Shown piece by piece: positions 8,721-18,410 of a stretch of DNA of 64,000 nt. The position numbers were made by a program, and so were the translations under genes. Position 1 is the first letter of the stretch. Every line of letters starts with the position of its first letter. Under the pieces are notes generated by a model. That model made no database searches. It was not told the DNA's origin and worked only from the letters and a program-made list of their open reading frames with translations. Origin of the DNA: an uncultured Maritimibacter sp. (GTDB lineage Bacteria; Pseudomonadota; Alphaproteobacteria; Rhodobacterales; Rhodobacteraceae); the NCBI GenBank assembly GCA_913063035.1, contig CAJXYS010000010.1:18934-82933 (forward strand), read 5' to 3'.

Positions 8721-10133
8721 ATGATCGCGGTCCGCGAATATGCCGGCCGGCGCGTGGCGGTGCTGGGGCTCGGGCGCTCGGGCCTCGCGGTGGCGCGCGC
8801 GCTGGCGGCCGGCGGCGCCGAGGCCCTGGTCTGGGACGACAGCGCCGAGGCGCGCGCCCGTGCCGAGGACGCGGGCCACACGCTTCATGATCTCACCCGG
8901 CAGGGTGCCTTCGAGGACGTCGCCTGCCTGGTGGTCTCGCCCGGCATCCCGCATCTCTACCCCGGGCCGCACCGGGTCATCGCCGCCGCATGGGACGCCG
9001 GCGTGCCGGTCGACAACGATATCGGGCTGTTCTTCCGGGCCTTCGCGGACGACGACTGGGCGCGCATGGACCAGCCGCCGCGCGTCGTCGCGGTGACGGG
9101 ATCCAACGGCAAGTCGACCACGGCCGCGCTGATCGCGCATCTGCTCGCCGAGGCCGGCCGCCCGGTCCAGCTTGCCGGCAATATCGGGCGGGGCGTCTTC
9201 GACATCGATCCGCCGCAGGACGGCGAGATCGTGGTGCTGGAGCTGTCCAGCTACCAGACCGAGCTGGCCCGCGCCCTGACCCCCGACATCGCGGTGTTCC
9301 TGAACCTCAGCGCCGATCACCTCGACCGCCATGGCGGCATGGGTGGCTATTTCGCCGCCAAGCGGCGTCTCTTCGCCGAGGGCGGGCCGGACCGCGCGGT
9401 GATCGGCGTGGACGAGGACGAGGGACGCTACCTTGCCAACCAGATGGCCGAGGCGCCCGAGGATCTGCGCGTGATCCGCATCTCGGCCGCGCGCAAGCTC
9501 CCGGGGCCGGGGTGGTCGGTCTTCGCGCGCAAGGGCTTTCTCTCCGAGTGGCGCAAGGGACGGCAGGTGGGCGCGATCGACCTGCGCGAGATCCCCGGGC
9601 TGCCGGGCGCGCACAACCACCAGAACGCCTGCGCGGCCTACGCCGTGGCGCGCACGCTGGGGCTCGCGCCGAAGACCGTCGCGGCGGGCCTTGCCAGCTT
9701 CCGTGGCCTGCCCCATCGCAGCCAGCTCGTGGGCGAGGCCGGCGGCGTGCGCTTCGTCAACGATTCCAAGGCCACCAATGCCGAGAGCGCGGCGCAGGCG
9801 CTGAAGGCGTTTCCGCGCATTCGCTGGATCGCCGGCGGGCTGGCCAAGGAGGGCGGTCTCGGCGCGGCGCTGGGGGCGCTCGACACTGTCGCCAAGGCCT
9901 ACCTGATCGGCCATGACGCCCGCGATTTCGCGCTTGCGCTGGCCGATATCCCGCACGAGGTCTGCGAAACGATGGAGGCCGCCGTCACCCGCGCGGCCGC
10001 GGAAGCGGAACCGGGCGACACGGTGTTGCTGGCGCCGGCAGCGGCGAGCTTCGATCAGTATCCCGATTTCGAGGCCCGCGGCGCCGATTTCACCGCCCGC
10101 GTCGAAGCCTGGATCGCGTCCCGGCGCGACTGA
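8721..10133 (+). CDS. murD: UDP-MurNAc-L-alanine:D-glutamate ligase MurD
   Basis: The 470-residue cytoplasmic Mur ligase adds D-Glu to UDP-MurNAc-L-Ala. Visible motifs are the N-terminal Rossmann turn [12 protein letters not shown], the P-loop [23 protein letters not shown], the carbamylated-lysine region YFAAKRRLF, and [12 protein letters not shown] in the C-terminal domain. It is the last gene before the operon is interrupted by an antisense gene and by two inverted repeats that may stop transcription. Confidence 0.97.
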   Translation: MIAVREYAGRRVAVLGLGRSGLAVARALAAGGAEALVWDDSAEARARAEDAGHTLHDLTRQGAFEDVACLVVSPGIPHLYPGPHRVIAAAWDAGVPVDNDIGLFFRAFADDDWARMDQPPRVVAVTGSNGKSTTAALIAHLLAEAGRPVQLAGNIGRGVFDIDPPQDGEIVVLELSSYQTELARALTPDIAVFLNLSADHLDRHGGMGGYFAAKRRLFAEGGPDRAVIGVDEDEGRYLANQMAEAPEDLRVIRISAARKLPGPGWSVFARKGFLSEWRKGRQVGAIDLREIPGLPGAHNHQNACAAYAVARTLGLAPKTVAAGLASFRGLPHRSQLVGEAGGVRFVNDSKATNAESAAQALKAFPRIRWIAGGLAKEGGLGAALGALDTVAKAYLIGHDARDFALALADIPHEVCETMEAAVTRAAAEAEPGDTVLLAPAAASFDQYPDFEARGADFTARVEAWIASRRD

Positions 10134-10168
10134 GCGGCGGCGCGCATGCGCGCGCCACGCCCTTTCTT

Positions 10169-10188
10169 GCGCGCCCTGCCGGGCGCGC
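10169..10188. terminator. 8-bp GC hairpin after murD
   Basis: GCGCGCCC at 10169-10176 pairs with GGGCGCGC at 10181-10188 over a four-base loop. There is no T-tract, so if it ends transcription it may be weak or depend on other factors. It lies between two convergent genes. Confidence 0.4.
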
Positions 10189-10189
10189 G

Positions 10190-10264
10190 GCCTCCGGCGG
10201 GGATACTTGTCCCACTTGGAGGCGGCGGTGTTTTCCAAGGGGCGGAAATATCCCCGCCGGAGGC
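10190..10264. repeat. 16-bp perfect inverted repeat between convergent genes
   Basis: GCCTCCGGCGGGGATA at 10190-10205 is matched exactly in reverse complement at 10249-10264 around a 43-base spacer. GGCGGGGATA-type elements are, from memory, common at gene ends in Rhodobacteraceae and may act as bidirectional terminators or as dispersed repeats. It lies between the 3' ends of murD and the antisense flavoprotein gene. Confidence 0.55.
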
Positions 10265-10304
10265 ATGGACTCCGGCGCCGAAGGCGCCCGCGCATGGGTG
10301 GCCG

Positions 10305-11522
10305 TCAGGCCCTGCGTTCGGCGATCGCGCTGCCCGCGGCCCAGCCCGAGGACCAGGCCCACTGGAAGTTGTATCCGCCGAGCCACCCGGTCACGTCCAC
10401 GACCTCGCCGATGAAGAAGAGACCGGGCAGATGGCGCGATTCCATCGTCTTGGACGAGAGCCCGGAGGTGTCGACGCCGCCCGCGGTGACCTCGGCGGTG
10501 CGGTAGCCCTCGGTCCCGGTGGGGTGCACCTGCCAGCGGTCCAGGCGCGCCGCGAGGCGGTCGAGGGCCTCTGCCGGAAGATCCGCGACGTTGCCCGCCA
10601 GGCCCAGATCCCCCGTCACCGCCTCGGCGAGGCGCCGCGGCAGGTATCCGGCCAGGACGGTCGCGACCTGCCGGCGCCCGGCCGTGTTGCGCGCGGTGAC
10701 GAGGATGTCGCGGCTGTCCGCGCCGGGCAGGAGATCGATCTCCACCGGCGCGCCGTCGTGCCAGTAGGAACTCGCCTGCAGCGTCGCCGGGCCGGAGAGG
10801 CCGCGATGGGTGAACAGCAGCGCCTCCACGAAGGCCGGTCCGCCGCCGGCACGCACCCGGGCTGGCGTGGCGACGCCGGCCAGCGCGCGGGCGGCGGCCA
10901 GCTCGCCACCGCCGAAGGTGAAGGGCACGAGGGCCGGGCGCGGCGCGATCAGCCGGTGACCGAAGCGTTCGGCCAGGTGATAGCCGTAGCCGGTGGCGCC
11001 CATCTTGGGGATCGACTTGCCGCCGGTGGCGACGACGAGCTGGCGCGCGGTCGCCGCGCGCCCGCCGCCCGCGCCGCCGAGGCGCAGGGTGAACCGCGCG
11101 CCGTCATGGCCGATCTCGTCGGCGGTCGTGCCGAGATGCAATTCGGCGCCGACCGCCGCCATCTCGTCGATCAGCAGCCGGATGATGTCCTTGGCGGAGC
11201 CGTCGCAGAAAAGCTGGCCCAGCGTCTTCTCGTGCCAGGCGATCCCGTGCCGGCCGACGAGGTCGATGAAATCCCACTGCGTGTAGCGGGCCAGCGCCGA
11301 GCGGGCGAAATGCGGATTGTCCGACAGGAAGGCCTCGGGCGCGGTGTGGAGATTGGTGAAGTTACAGCGCCCCCCGCCCGAGATCCGGATCTTCTCGCCC
11401 GGGGCCTTGCCGTGTTCGATCACCGCCACGCGGCCGCCGCGCGCCGCCGCGTGGGCCGCGCACATCATCCCCGCCGCGCCCGCGCCGAGGATCACCGTGT
11501 CATATGTCTCCATGGCCGTCAT
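10305..11522 (-). CDS. HI0933/BaiN-family NAD(P)/FAD-dependent oxidoreductase
   Basis: The 405-residue product has an N-terminal dinucleotide-binding motif VILGAGAAGMMCA, the RISGGGRCNFTN signature of the HI0933 flavoprotein family, the ATGGKSIPKMGATGYGY motif and a C-terminal FFIGEVVDVTGWLGGYN segment that completes the FAD site. The substrate is not known for most members; BaiN of Clostridium acts on bile acids, but that specificity cannot be assumed here. The start at 11522 has GAAGG five bases upstream; METYD at 11513 is an alternative. It is encoded antisense to the dcw cluster and splits murD from ftsW, so ftsW onward probably needs its own promoter in the 147-base divergent gap. Confidence 0.88.
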   Translation of the reverse strand: MTAMETYDTVILGAGAAGMMCAAHAAARGGRVAVIEHGKAPGEKIRISGGGRCNFTNLHTAPEAFLSDNPHFARSALARYTQWDFIDLVGRHGIAWHEKTLGQLFCDGSAKDIIRLLIDEMAAVGAELHLGTTADEIGHDGARFTLRLGGAGGGRAATARQLVVATGGKSIPKMGATGYGYHLAERFGHRLIAPRPALVPFTFGGGELAAARALAGVATPARVRAGGGPAFVEALLFTHRGLSGPATLQASSYWHDGAPVEIDLLPGADSRDILVTARNTAGRRQVATVLAGYLPRRLAEAVTGDLGLAGNVADLPAEALDRLAARLDRWQVHPTGTEGYRTAEVTAGGVDTSGLSSKTMESRHLPGLFFIGEVVDVTGWLGGYNFQWAWSSGWAAGSAIAERRA

Positions 11523-11669
11523 GCGCGCCTTCGAGCATGGATGCCGCGCCCCGGCAAGAGGGCATCGCCGGATCGGGCGAGATCGCGACTGGCGCGAAAG
11601 CCCGTTTGGCGCTATGCTGGCTCCAGACCCGGAAAACGGGCGACGGACGAGGCAGTAAGGCGGTATCCC

Positions 11670-12836
11670 ATGACGGAAATGGTCTATGGCACGGTGGCCG
11701 CGCGGCCGGGCGAGCCCGTTCTGCCGCGCTGGTGGCGCACGGTGGATCGCTGGTCGCTTTCGGCGATCCTTCTGCTGTTCGGCATCGGTATCCTGCTCGG
11801 GCTCGCGGCGTCGCCGCCGCTGGCGGCCAAGAACGGGTTCGAGCCCTTCTACTACGTGAAAAAACAGGCGGTGTTCGGCGGCGCGGCGTTGCTGGTGATG
11901 TTCGTGACCTCGATGATGTCGCCCAAGCTGGTGCGGCGCCTCGGCGTGCTGGGCTTCTTCATCGCCTTCGCGGGGCTGGCGCTGCTGCCCGTCTTCGGCA
12001 CCGATTTCGGCAAGGGCGCGGTGCGCTGGTTCTCGCTCGGTTTCGGGTCGGTCCAGCCCTCGGAATTCCTGAAACCGGGCTTCATCGTGCTGGGCGCCTG
12101 GCTGATGGCCGCCTCGATGGAGATCAACGGCCCGCCCGGCAAGCTCTACTCGCTCGTCCTGGCGCTGATCATCGTGGCCTTCCTGGCCATGCAGCCCGAT
12201 TTCGGCCAGGCGGTCCTGGTGCTGTTCGGCTGGGGCGTAATGTATTTCGTGGCCGGCGCGCCGCTGATCCTGCTGATCGGCCTGGCCGGCGCGGCGGTCT
12301 TCGCGGGCACGGTCGCTTATCAGAACTCCGAGCATTTCGCGCGGCGGATCGACGGTTTCCTCTCGCCCGAGGTCGACCCGACCACCCAGATCGGCTACGC
12401 GACGAACGCCATCCAGGAGGGCGGCTTCTTCGGCGTGGGGGTCGGCGAGGGCACGGTGAAATGGTCGCTGCCGGACGCGCATACCGACTTCATCATCGCC
12501 GTCGCGGCAGAGGAATACGGGCTGGTGCTGGTGCTGTTCATCATCGCGCTCTACGCGGTGGTGACCGTCCGCTCGCTGTTTCGCCTGATGAAAGAGCGCG
12601 ACCCCTTCATCCGGCTCGCCGGCACCGGCATCGCCTGTCTCTTCGGGCTGCAGGCCGTCATCAACATGGGCGTTGCGGTGCGGCTGCTGCCGGCCAAGGG
12701 AATGACGCTGCCCTTCGTCTCGAACGGCGGATCTTCCCTGGTTGCGGGCGGCATCGCGATCGGTATGCTCCTGGCCTTCACCCGCAGCCGCCCTCAGGGC
12801 GAGATGAGCGATATCCTGCGCCGCAGCTGGCGCTAG
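11670..12836 (+). CDS. ftsW: Division-specific peptidoglycan glycosyltransferase FtsW
   Basis: The 388-residue SEDS-family membrane protein polymerises septal glycan strands from lipid II together with FtsI. It has about ten membrane segments and the SEDS landmarks [19 protein letters not shown] in the middle and [20 protein letters not shown] near the C terminus. The start at 11670 gives the usual cytoplasmic N terminus; a much longer in-frame extension overlaps the antisense gene and is rejected. murG starts 10 bases downstream. Confidence 0.96.
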   Translation: MTEMVYGTVAARPGEPVLPRWWRTVDRWSLSAILLLFGIGILLGLAASPPLAAKNGFEPFYYVKKQAVFGGAALLVMFVTSMMSPKLVRRLGVLGFFIAFAGLALLPVFGTDFGKGAVRWFSLGFGSVQPSEFLKPGFIVLGAWLMAASMEINGPPGKLYSLVLALIIVAFLAMQPDFGQAVLVLFGWGVMYFVAGAPLILLIGLAGAAVFAGTVAYQNSEHFARRIDGFLSPEVDPTTQIGYATNAIQEGGFFGVGVGEGTVKWSLPDAHTDFIIAVAAEEYGLVLVLFIIALYAVVTVRSLFRLMKERDPFIRLAGTGIACLFGLQAVINMGVAVRLLPAKGMTLPFVSNGGSSLVAGGIAIGMLLAFTRSRPQGEMSDILRRSWR

Positions 12837-12846
12837 AAAGGCCCGC

Positions 12847-13950
12847 ATGCACACGAACGCGCCGTTGCTGATCATCGCGGCCGGGGGAACCGGGGGGCAC
12901 ATGTTCCCCGCGCAGGCCCTGGCCGAGGAGATGCTGGCGCGCGGCTGGCGCGTCCGGCTCTCGACGGATGCGCGCGGGGCGCGGTACACGCACGGCTTTC
13001 CCTCCGAGGTCGCGGTCCGGGTCATGCCCTCGGCCACCTTCGCGCGGGGGGGCGCGCTGGCCAAGCTCGCCGCGCCGTTCCGCATCGCCGCCGGGGTGAT
13101 CGGCGCGCTGGCGGCGATGCTGCGCGACCGCCCGGCGGTGGTCGCGGGGTTCGGCGGCTACCCGGCGATCCCGGCGATGGCCGCGGCCTGGGCGCTGCGC
13201 CTGCCGCGGATGATTCACGAACAGAACGGCGTGCTCGGCCGGGTCAACGCGCTTTTCGCGAAACGGGTCGACCGGGTCGCCTGCGGCACATGGCCGACGG
13301 CGCTGCCGGCCGGGGTGGAGGCCGTTCATACCGGCAACCCCGTGCGCGGTGCGATCCGCGAGCGCGCGGGCGCGGGCTATATCCCGCCCGGCGACTACCC
13401 GATGAGCCTGCTGGCCATCGGCGGCAGCCAGGGCGCGCGGATCCTGGCCGACCTCGTGCCCGCCGCGGTGGCCGAACTGCCGGCGCCGCTGCGGGCGCAT
13501 CTGCGGGTGGCGCAGCAGGCACGCGAGGAAGATGTCGAACGCGTGCTCCGCGCCTACCGCGATCTCGGCATGGAGGCCGAGGTCGCGACCTTCTTCGCCG
13601 ACGTGCCCCGCCGCCTGTCGGAGGCGCAGCTGGTGATCGCGCGGGCCGGGGCCTCGTCCGTGGCGGATATCTCGGTCGTCGGACGCCCGGCGATCCTGAT
13701 CCCCTTCGCGGCCGCGACGGCGGATCACCAGACCGCGAACGCCCGCGGGCTGAAAGAGGCCGGCGCGGCGGTCGTGCTGGCCGAGGACGGGCTTGATGCC
13801 GGGCGGCTGGCGGAGCATATGCAGGCGATCCTGGGCGACCCGGACCGCGCGCGGCAGATGTCGGTGGCGGCGGTCTCGCAGGGACGGCCCGACGCGGCGG
13901 AGGCGCTGGCGGGCCTGGTCGAGGCGCTGGCCGGAAAGGACGAGGCATGA
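12847..13950 (+). CDS. murG: UDP-GlcNAc:lipid I GlcNAc transferase MurG
   Basis: MurG is the peripheral inner-membrane glycosyltransferase that converts lipid I to lipid II. The 367-residue product shows the N-terminal [12 protein letters not shown] glycine-rich loop, the [15 protein letters not shown] and [11 protein letters not shown] motifs, and [12 protein letters not shown] at the start of the C-terminal domain that binds UDP-GlcNAc. All family motifs are present and length is normal. Its stop overlaps the murC start (ATGA). Confidence 0.97.
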   Translation: MHTNAPLLIIAAGGTGGHMFPAQALAEEMLARGWRVRLSTDARGARYTHGFPSEVAVRVMPSATFARGGALAKLAAPFRIAAGVIGALAAMLRDRPAVVAGFGGYPAIPAMAAAWALRLPRMIHEQNGVLGRVNALFAKRVDRVACGTWPTALPAGVEAVHTGNPVRGAIRERAGAGYIPPGDYPMSLLAIGGSQGARILADLVPAAVAELPAPLRAHLRVAQQAREEDVERVLRAYRDLGMEAEVATFFADVPRRLSEAQLVIARAGASSVADISVVGRPAILIPFAAATADHQTANARGLKEAGAAVVLAEDGLDAGRLAEHMQAILGDPDRARQMSVAAVSQGRPDAAEALAGLVEALAGKDEA

Positions 13951-15344
13951 ACGCGGCGACGAAACTGCCCCTGGAACTGGGCCCGATCCATTTCGTGGGA
14001 ATCGGCGGGATCGGCATGTCCGGCATCGCCGAGGTGCTGCTGAACCACGGGTATACCGTGCAGGGCTCTGACCTGAAGGAGTCGAAGATTACCGCGCGGC
14101 TGGCCGAGCTGGGCGCCCGCGTGACGATCGGGCAGGCGGCCGGGAACCTGGCGGCGGCCGAGGTCGTGGTGATCTCGTCGGCGATCAAGGACGGCAACCC
14201 CGAGCTGGAAGAGGCCCGCCGGCGCGGCCTGCCGGTGGTGCGCCGCGCCGAGATGCTGGCCGAGCTGATGCGCCTGAAATCCAACATCGCGGTCGCCGGC
14301 ACCCATGGCAAGACCACCACGACGACGATGGTGGCCACGCTGCTCGATGCGGGCGGGCTGGACCCGACGGTGATCAATGGCGGCATCATCCATGCCTACG
14401 GCTCCAACGCGCGGATGGGCGGGGGCGAATGGATGGTGGTCGAGGCCGACGAGAGCGACGGCACCTTCAACCGGCTGCCGGCGACCATCGCCATCGTCAC
14501 CAATATCGATCCCGAGCACATGGAGCACTGGGGCAGCTTCGACGCGCTGCGCCAGGGCTTCCAGGATTTCGTGTCGAACATTCCCTTCTACGGGCTGGCG
14601 GTGTGCTGCACGGATCACCCGGAGGTGCAGGCGCTGGTCGGGCGGGTGCGCGATCGCCGGGTCGTGACCTTCGGCTTCAACGCCCAGGCCGACGTGTGCG
14701 CCGAGAACCTGCACTACGAGGGCGGCATCGCCCGCTTCGACATCGCGCTGCGGGCGGAGGGCACGCGGATCGAGGATTGCAGCCTGCCCATGCCGGGCGA
14801 TCACAACGTCTCGAACGCGCTGGCAGCGGTGGCGGTGGCCCGTCACCTGGGCATGAAGCGCGCCGAGATCCGCGCCGCGCTGGCGGCGTTCGGCGGCGTC
14901 AATCGCCGCTTCACGCGGGTGGGGACCGTCAACGGCGCCACGGTGATCGACGATTACGGACACCACCCGGTCGAGATCGCCGCGGTGCTGCGCGCCGCGC
15001 GCCAGGCGGCCGAGGGCCGGGTCATCGCCGTGCACCAGCCGCACCGCTACTCGCGCCTGTCGAGCCTGTTCGAGGAGTTCTGCTCCTGCTTCAACGACGC
15101 CGACGTCGTGGCGATCGCCGAGGTCTATGCCGCGGGCGAGGCGCCGGTTCCCGGTGCCAGCCGCGACGACCTGGTCGCCGGGCTGGTGCGCCACGGCCAT
15201 CGCCACGCGGTGGCGCTGGACGGAGAGGCGGAACTCAAGGCGCTCGTCGCGGCCGAGGCGAAACCGGGCGACATGGTGATCTGTCTCGGGGCCGGCACCA
15301 TCTCGGCCTGGGCGCACGGGCTGGTCCGGGATCTCGCGGCATGA
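13947..15344 (+). CDS. murC: UDP-MurNAc:L-alanine ligase MurC
   Basis: MurC adds the first amino acid of the stem peptide. The 465-residue product starts with the [15 protein letters not shown] nucleotide-binding motif and carries the ATP-binding [34 protein letters not shown] and [10 protein letters not shown] motifs typical of MurC. It overlaps murG by four bases and the following small DUF2484 gene by four bases. Confidence 0.97.
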   Translation: MNAATKLPLELGPIHFVGIGGIGMSGIAEVLLNHGYTVQGSDLKESKITARLAELGARVTIGQAAGNLAAAEVVVISSAIKDGNPELEEARRRGLPVVRRAEMLAELMRLKSNIAVAGTHGKTTTTTMVATLLDAGGLDPTVINGGIIHAYGSNARMGGGEWMVVEADESDGTFNRLPATIAIVTNIDPEHMEHWGSFDALRQGFQDFVSNIPFYGLAVCCTDHPEVQALVGRVRDRRVVTFGFNAQADVCAENLHYEGGIARFDIALRAEGTRIEDCSLPMPGDHNVSNALAAVAVARHLGMKRAEIRAALAAFGGVNRRFTRVGTVNGATVIDDYGHHPVEIAAVLRAARQAAEGRVIAVHQPHRYSRLSSLFEEFCSCFNDADVVAIAEVYAAGEAPVPGASRDDLVAGLVRHGHRHAVALDGEAELKALVAAEAKPGDMVICLGAGTISAWAHGLVRDLAA

Positions 15345-15607
15345 CGATTTCGCTGATCCTGGCCTGCCTCTGGGCGCTGGTGGCGAACGTGATCGCGATG
15401 TTCCCGAGCAAACGCAACCACTGGCCCGCCGCCTATGGTCTGATCGCCGTGGGCGTGCCGCTGCTGGGTTACGTGACCTGGGAGAACGGGCCCTGGGTGG
15501 GACTGCTCGTGCTCGCGGCGGGCGCCTCGATGCTGCGCTGGCCGGTCTACCATTTCTGGCGCTGGCTGCGCCGACGCTTCGGCGGCCAGGGACCGGCCGA
15601 GCCATGA
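15341..15607 (+). CDS. DUF2484 family small membrane protein
   Basis: An 88-residue product with two or three predicted membrane segments (about residues 3-20, 28-45 and 50-65) and a basic C terminus ([10 protein letters not shown]). I recognise it as the DUF2484 type found in Rhodobacteraceae at this exact place. It overlaps murC and murB by four bases on each side (ATGA both times), so it is tightly tied to translation of the wall genes. No function is known; position suggests a role at the membrane in wall synthesis or division. Confidence 0.8.
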   Translation: MTISLILACLWALVANVIAMFPSKRNHWPAAYGLIAVGVPLLGYVTWENGPWVGLLVLAAGASMLRWPVYHFWRWLRRRFGGQGPAEP

Positions 15608-16542
15608 GCCCGTCTATGCCCGACCCCCGCGGCCGGCTGACAGCCGACCGGCCGCTCTCCGACCTGACCTGGCTGCGCGTGGGCGGCCCGGCGGAATGGT
15701 TCTTCCAGCCGGCCGATACGGACGACCTTGCTGCGTTCCTGGCCGCGCTGCCGGGCGAGGTGGCGGTCTTCCCGATGGGGGTCGGTTCGAACCTCATCGT
15801 GCGCGACGGCGGCATCCGCGGCGTGGTGATCCGTCTCGGTCGCGGGTTCAACGGGATCACGGTCGAGGGTCACCGGATCCGCGTGGGCGCCGCGGCGCTC
15901 GACGCGCAGGTCGCCAAGCGCGCGGCCGCGGCCGGGATCGACCTGACCTTCCTGCGCACGATCCCCGGCGCTATCGGCGGCGCGGTGCGGATGAACGCGG
16001 GCTGCTACGGCACTTACATGGCGGATGTCTTCGTCGAGGCGACCGCGGTGACGCGAGCCGGAGACATCGTGACGCTCTCGGCTGCCGACCTGGCCTTCGC
16101 CTATCGGCACACCGATCTCGCCGCCGACACGGTGATCGTCGAGGCGGTTCTCGAAGGCGCGCCTGGCGATCCCGCTGCGCTGGGGGCGAAGATGGCCGAC
16201 CAGCTCGCCCGGCGCGACGCATCCCAGCCGACGAAGGACCGCACCGCCGGGTCCACCTTCCGCAATCCCGCCGGCTTCAGTTCGACCGGGCAGGCCGATG
16301 ACAGCCACGAGCTGAAGGCCTGGTCGGTGATCGACGCGGCCGGGCTGCGCGGCGCGCGGCGGGGCGGGGCGCAGATGAACCCGAAGCATCCCAACTTCCT
16401 GACCAACACCGGCACGGCCACGGCGGCCGAGCTGGAATCTCTCGGCGAAGAGGTCCGAAAAAGAGTTTTCCAACACAGCGGAATTTCGCTAGAGTGGGAG
16501 ATCATGAGGGTCGGCCAACCGGCCCCGGAAAACAACGAATAA
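15604..16542 (+). CDS. murB: UDP-N-acetylenolpyruvoylglucosamine reductase MurB
   Basis: The 312-residue FAD enzyme reduces the enolpyruvyl group to make UDP-MurNAc using NADPH. It shows [19 protein letters not shown] for FAD binding, [14 protein letters not shown], and GSTFRNPAG, where the Ser acts as the general acid, followed by [13 protein letters not shown] and [11 protein letters not shown]. It looks like the type I/IIb short-loop MurB usual in alphaproteobacteria. The gene overlaps the DUF2484 gene by four bases. Confidence 0.96.
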   Translation: MSPSMPDPRGRLTADRPLSDLTWLRVGGPAEWFFQPADTDDLAAFLAALPGEVAVFPMGVGSNLIVRDGGIRGVVIRLGRGFNGITVEGHRIRVGAAALDAQVAKRAAAAGIDLTFLRTIPGAIGGAVRMNAGCYGTYMADVFVEATAVTRAGDIVTLSAADLAFAYRHTDLAADTVIVEAVLEGAPGDPAALGAKMADQLARRDASQPTKDRTAGSTFRNPAGFSSTGQADDSHELKAWSVIDAAGLRGARRGGAQMNPKHPNFLTNTGTATAAELESLGEEVRKRVFQHSGISLEWEIMRVGQPAPENNE

Positions 16543-16584
16543 CCAAGGACCTGCGCGACAGGTCCACGAGGCGCAGAGGCGGGT

Positions 16585-17499
16585 ATGTCGAGCAGGACAT
16601 CCCCCAGAGTTGCGGTGCTGATGGGCGGCCCGTCCGTCGAGCGCGAGGTTTCGCTCTCTTCGGGGCGGGAATGCGCGGCCGCGCTCCGGGACGAGGGATT
16701 CGAAGTGATCGAGCTGGATGCGGGCCGGGACCTGGCCGCGCGCCTCGACGACATTCGCCCCGACGTCGCCTTCAACGCGCTGCACGGGCGCTGGGGCGAG
16801 GATGGCTGCGTGCAGGGGCTGCTCGAATGGCTGGGCCTGCCCTATACCCATTCCGGCGTGCTGTCCTCGGCGCTGGCCATGGACAAGCAGCGCACCAAGG
16901 AGGTCTACGCCGCCAGCGACCTGCCGGTGGTCGAGAGCCGGCTGGTGGCGCGTGACGTGGCCGCGGCGGCCCACGCGATGGACCCGCCCTATGTCATCAA
17001 GCCGAACAACGAGGGATCCTCGGTCGGGATCTACATCGTGCCGCAGGGCGCCGACGCGCCGCCGCGCCTGGCGGACGACATGCCGGCCACGGTCATGGTG
17101 GAGCGGTACGTCGCCGGGCGCGAACTGACCGTCAGCGTCGTGGGGGACCGCGCCCTCACCGTCACGGACATCCTCACCGAGGGCTGGTACGACTACCAGG
17201 CGAAATACGCCGCCGGCGGGTCGCGCCACGAGGTGCCCGCCGACGTGCCCGCCGAGATCCATGACGCCTGCATGGACTATGCCCGTCGTGCCCATGCGGC
17301 GCTGGGCTGCCGCGGCGTGAGCCGGACCGATTTCCGCTGGGACGAGTCCGCCGGGGCCGCGGGGCTCTACCTGCTTGAAACCAACACCCAGCCGGGCATG
17401 ACCCCCACCTCCCTGACCCCGGAACAGGCGGAGTATTGCGGCATGGGGTTCGGGCCGCTCTGCCGCTGGCTGGTGGAGGATGCATCATGCGGCCGATAA
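16585..17499 (+). CDS. ddl: D-alanine:D-alanine ligase
   Basis: The 304-residue ATP-grasp enzyme makes D-Ala-D-Ala for MurF. Motifs include [17 protein letters not shown] at the N terminus, [11 protein letters not shown], the ATP-grasp loop [11 protein letters not shown] and the metal-binding [15 protein letters not shown] near the end. The stop (TAA, 17497-17499) lies inside the first copy of a 39-base tandem duplication that also carries the ftsQ start. The last residues (ASCGR) are therefore encoded by the duplicated DNA. Confidence 0.96.
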   Translation: MSSRTSPRVAVLMGGPSVEREVSLSSGRECAAALRDEGFEVIELDAGRDLAARLDDIRPDVAFNALHGRWGEDGCVQGLLEWLGLPYTHSGVLSSALAMDKQRTKEVYAASDLPVVESRLVARDVAAAAHAMDPPYVIKPNNEGSSVGIYIVPQGADAPPRLADDMPATVMVERYVAGRELTVSVVGDRALTVTDILTEGWYDYQAKYAAGGSRHEVPADVPAEIHDACMDYARRAHAALGCRGVSRTDFRWDESAGAAGLYLLETNTQPGMTPTSLTPEQAEYCGMGFGPLCRWLVEDASCGR

Positions 17500-17564
17500 G
17501 GCGCGATCCAACCCCGCGCCGCGATATGCGGCCGATAAGGCGCGATCCAACCCCGCGCCGCGAT
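17487..17564 (+). repeat. Perfect 39-bp tandem duplication at the ddl-ftsQ junction
   Basis: Bases 17487-17525 are repeated exactly at 17526-17564. The unit begins with ATG, is 13 codons long and stays in frame with ftsQ, so the product begins with [13 protein letters not shown] twice. Only the first ATG has a ribosome binding site (GGAGGA at 17475-17480). Confidence 0.97.
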
Positions 17565-18410
17565 CCGGCGCCGAGCCGCTGGGCCTACCGGATCGAGCGG
17601 ATGTGGCTGACGCCGTTCTACCGCGCGCTCCTGCGCAAGGGGCTGCCGGTGGCCGTCATCGCCGGCGGCGCCGCCTGGTATCTCGGCGATGCCGACCGGC
17701 TCGACGCGCTGCGCGGCCACGTCGCCGAAATCCGCCGCTCGATCGAGCAGCGCCCGGAATTCATGGTCGACCTGATGCGGATCGAGGGCGCGTCGCCCGA
17801 GCTTTCCGCCGACATCCGCGAGATCCTGCCGGTGGATTTTCCCGTCAGCTCCTTCGATCTCGAACTGGATCACATGCGCGAACAGGTCGCCGGCCTCGAC
17901 GCCGTAGCGGGCGCGGAACTGCGCGTCGTCGCGGGCGGCGTGCTGGAGGTGAGCGTCGATGAACGCCTGCCGGCGGTCGTGTGGCGGTCTCGCGAGGGGC
18001 TCGAACTGCTGGACGAGGGCGGTCACCGCGTCGCCGCGATCCCGGCGCGGGACGCGCGCCCGGACCTGCCGCTCGTCGCGGGCGACGGTGCCGACCGGGT
18101 CGTGGCGGAGGCGTTGCAGGTGCTCGCCGCGGCGACGCCCATCGGCGACCGCGTGCGCGGGCTGACCCGCATGGGCGAGCGGCGCTGGGACCTGGTGCTC
18201 GACCGCGACCAGCGGATCATGCTGCCCGAAAGGAACCCGGTCGCGGCGCTCGAACGGGTCATCGCGCTCGATGATGCGCAGGACGTGCTCGCCCGCGACG
18301 TCAGCGTCGTGGACATGCGCGACGGGCGCCGCCCGACGCTGCGGCTCAGTGGCAAGGCGCTGGAAGAATTGCGCCGTTTCAGAAGCCTGGATGACGGAGA
18401 AGACGCCTGA
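17487..18410 (+). CDS. ftsQ: Cell division protein FtsQ
   Basis: The 307-residue product has a basic cytoplasmic N terminus with a duplicated 13-residue block, a membrane helix at about residues 54-70 ([12 protein letters not shown] region), a POTRA-like periplasmic segment and the FtsQ domain. FtsQ links FtsL-FtsB to the rest of the divisome. The start at 17487 is set by GGAGGA six bases upstream; starting at the second ATG (17526) would give 294 residues and a terminus closer to what I remember of relatives. It overlaps ddl by 13 bases and ftsA by one base. Confidence 0.93.
   Translation: MRPIRRDPTPRRDMRPIRRDPTPRRDPAPSRWAYRIERMWLTPFYRALLRKGLPVAVIAGGAAWYLGDADRLDALRGHVAEIRRSIEQRPEFMVDLMRIEGASPELSADIREILPVDFPVSSFDLELDHMREQVAGLDAVAGAELRVVAGGVLEVSVDERLPAVVWRSREGLELLDEGGHRVAAIPARDARPDLPLVAGDGADRVVAEALQVLAAATPIGDRVRGLTRMGERRWDLVLDRDQRIMLPERNPVAALERVIALDDAQDVLARDVSVVDMRDGRRPTLRLSGKALEELRRFRSLDDGEDA

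Noticed and set aside
5906..8881. Minus-strand open frame of about 990 codons opposite murE-murF-mraY
   Set aside because: It spans three well-supported genes and has the biased composition of a shadow frame.
17487..17564. CRISPR-like or VNTR array at the 39-bp repeat
   Set aside because: There are only two units with no spacer between them, and they are coding; it is a simple tandem duplication.
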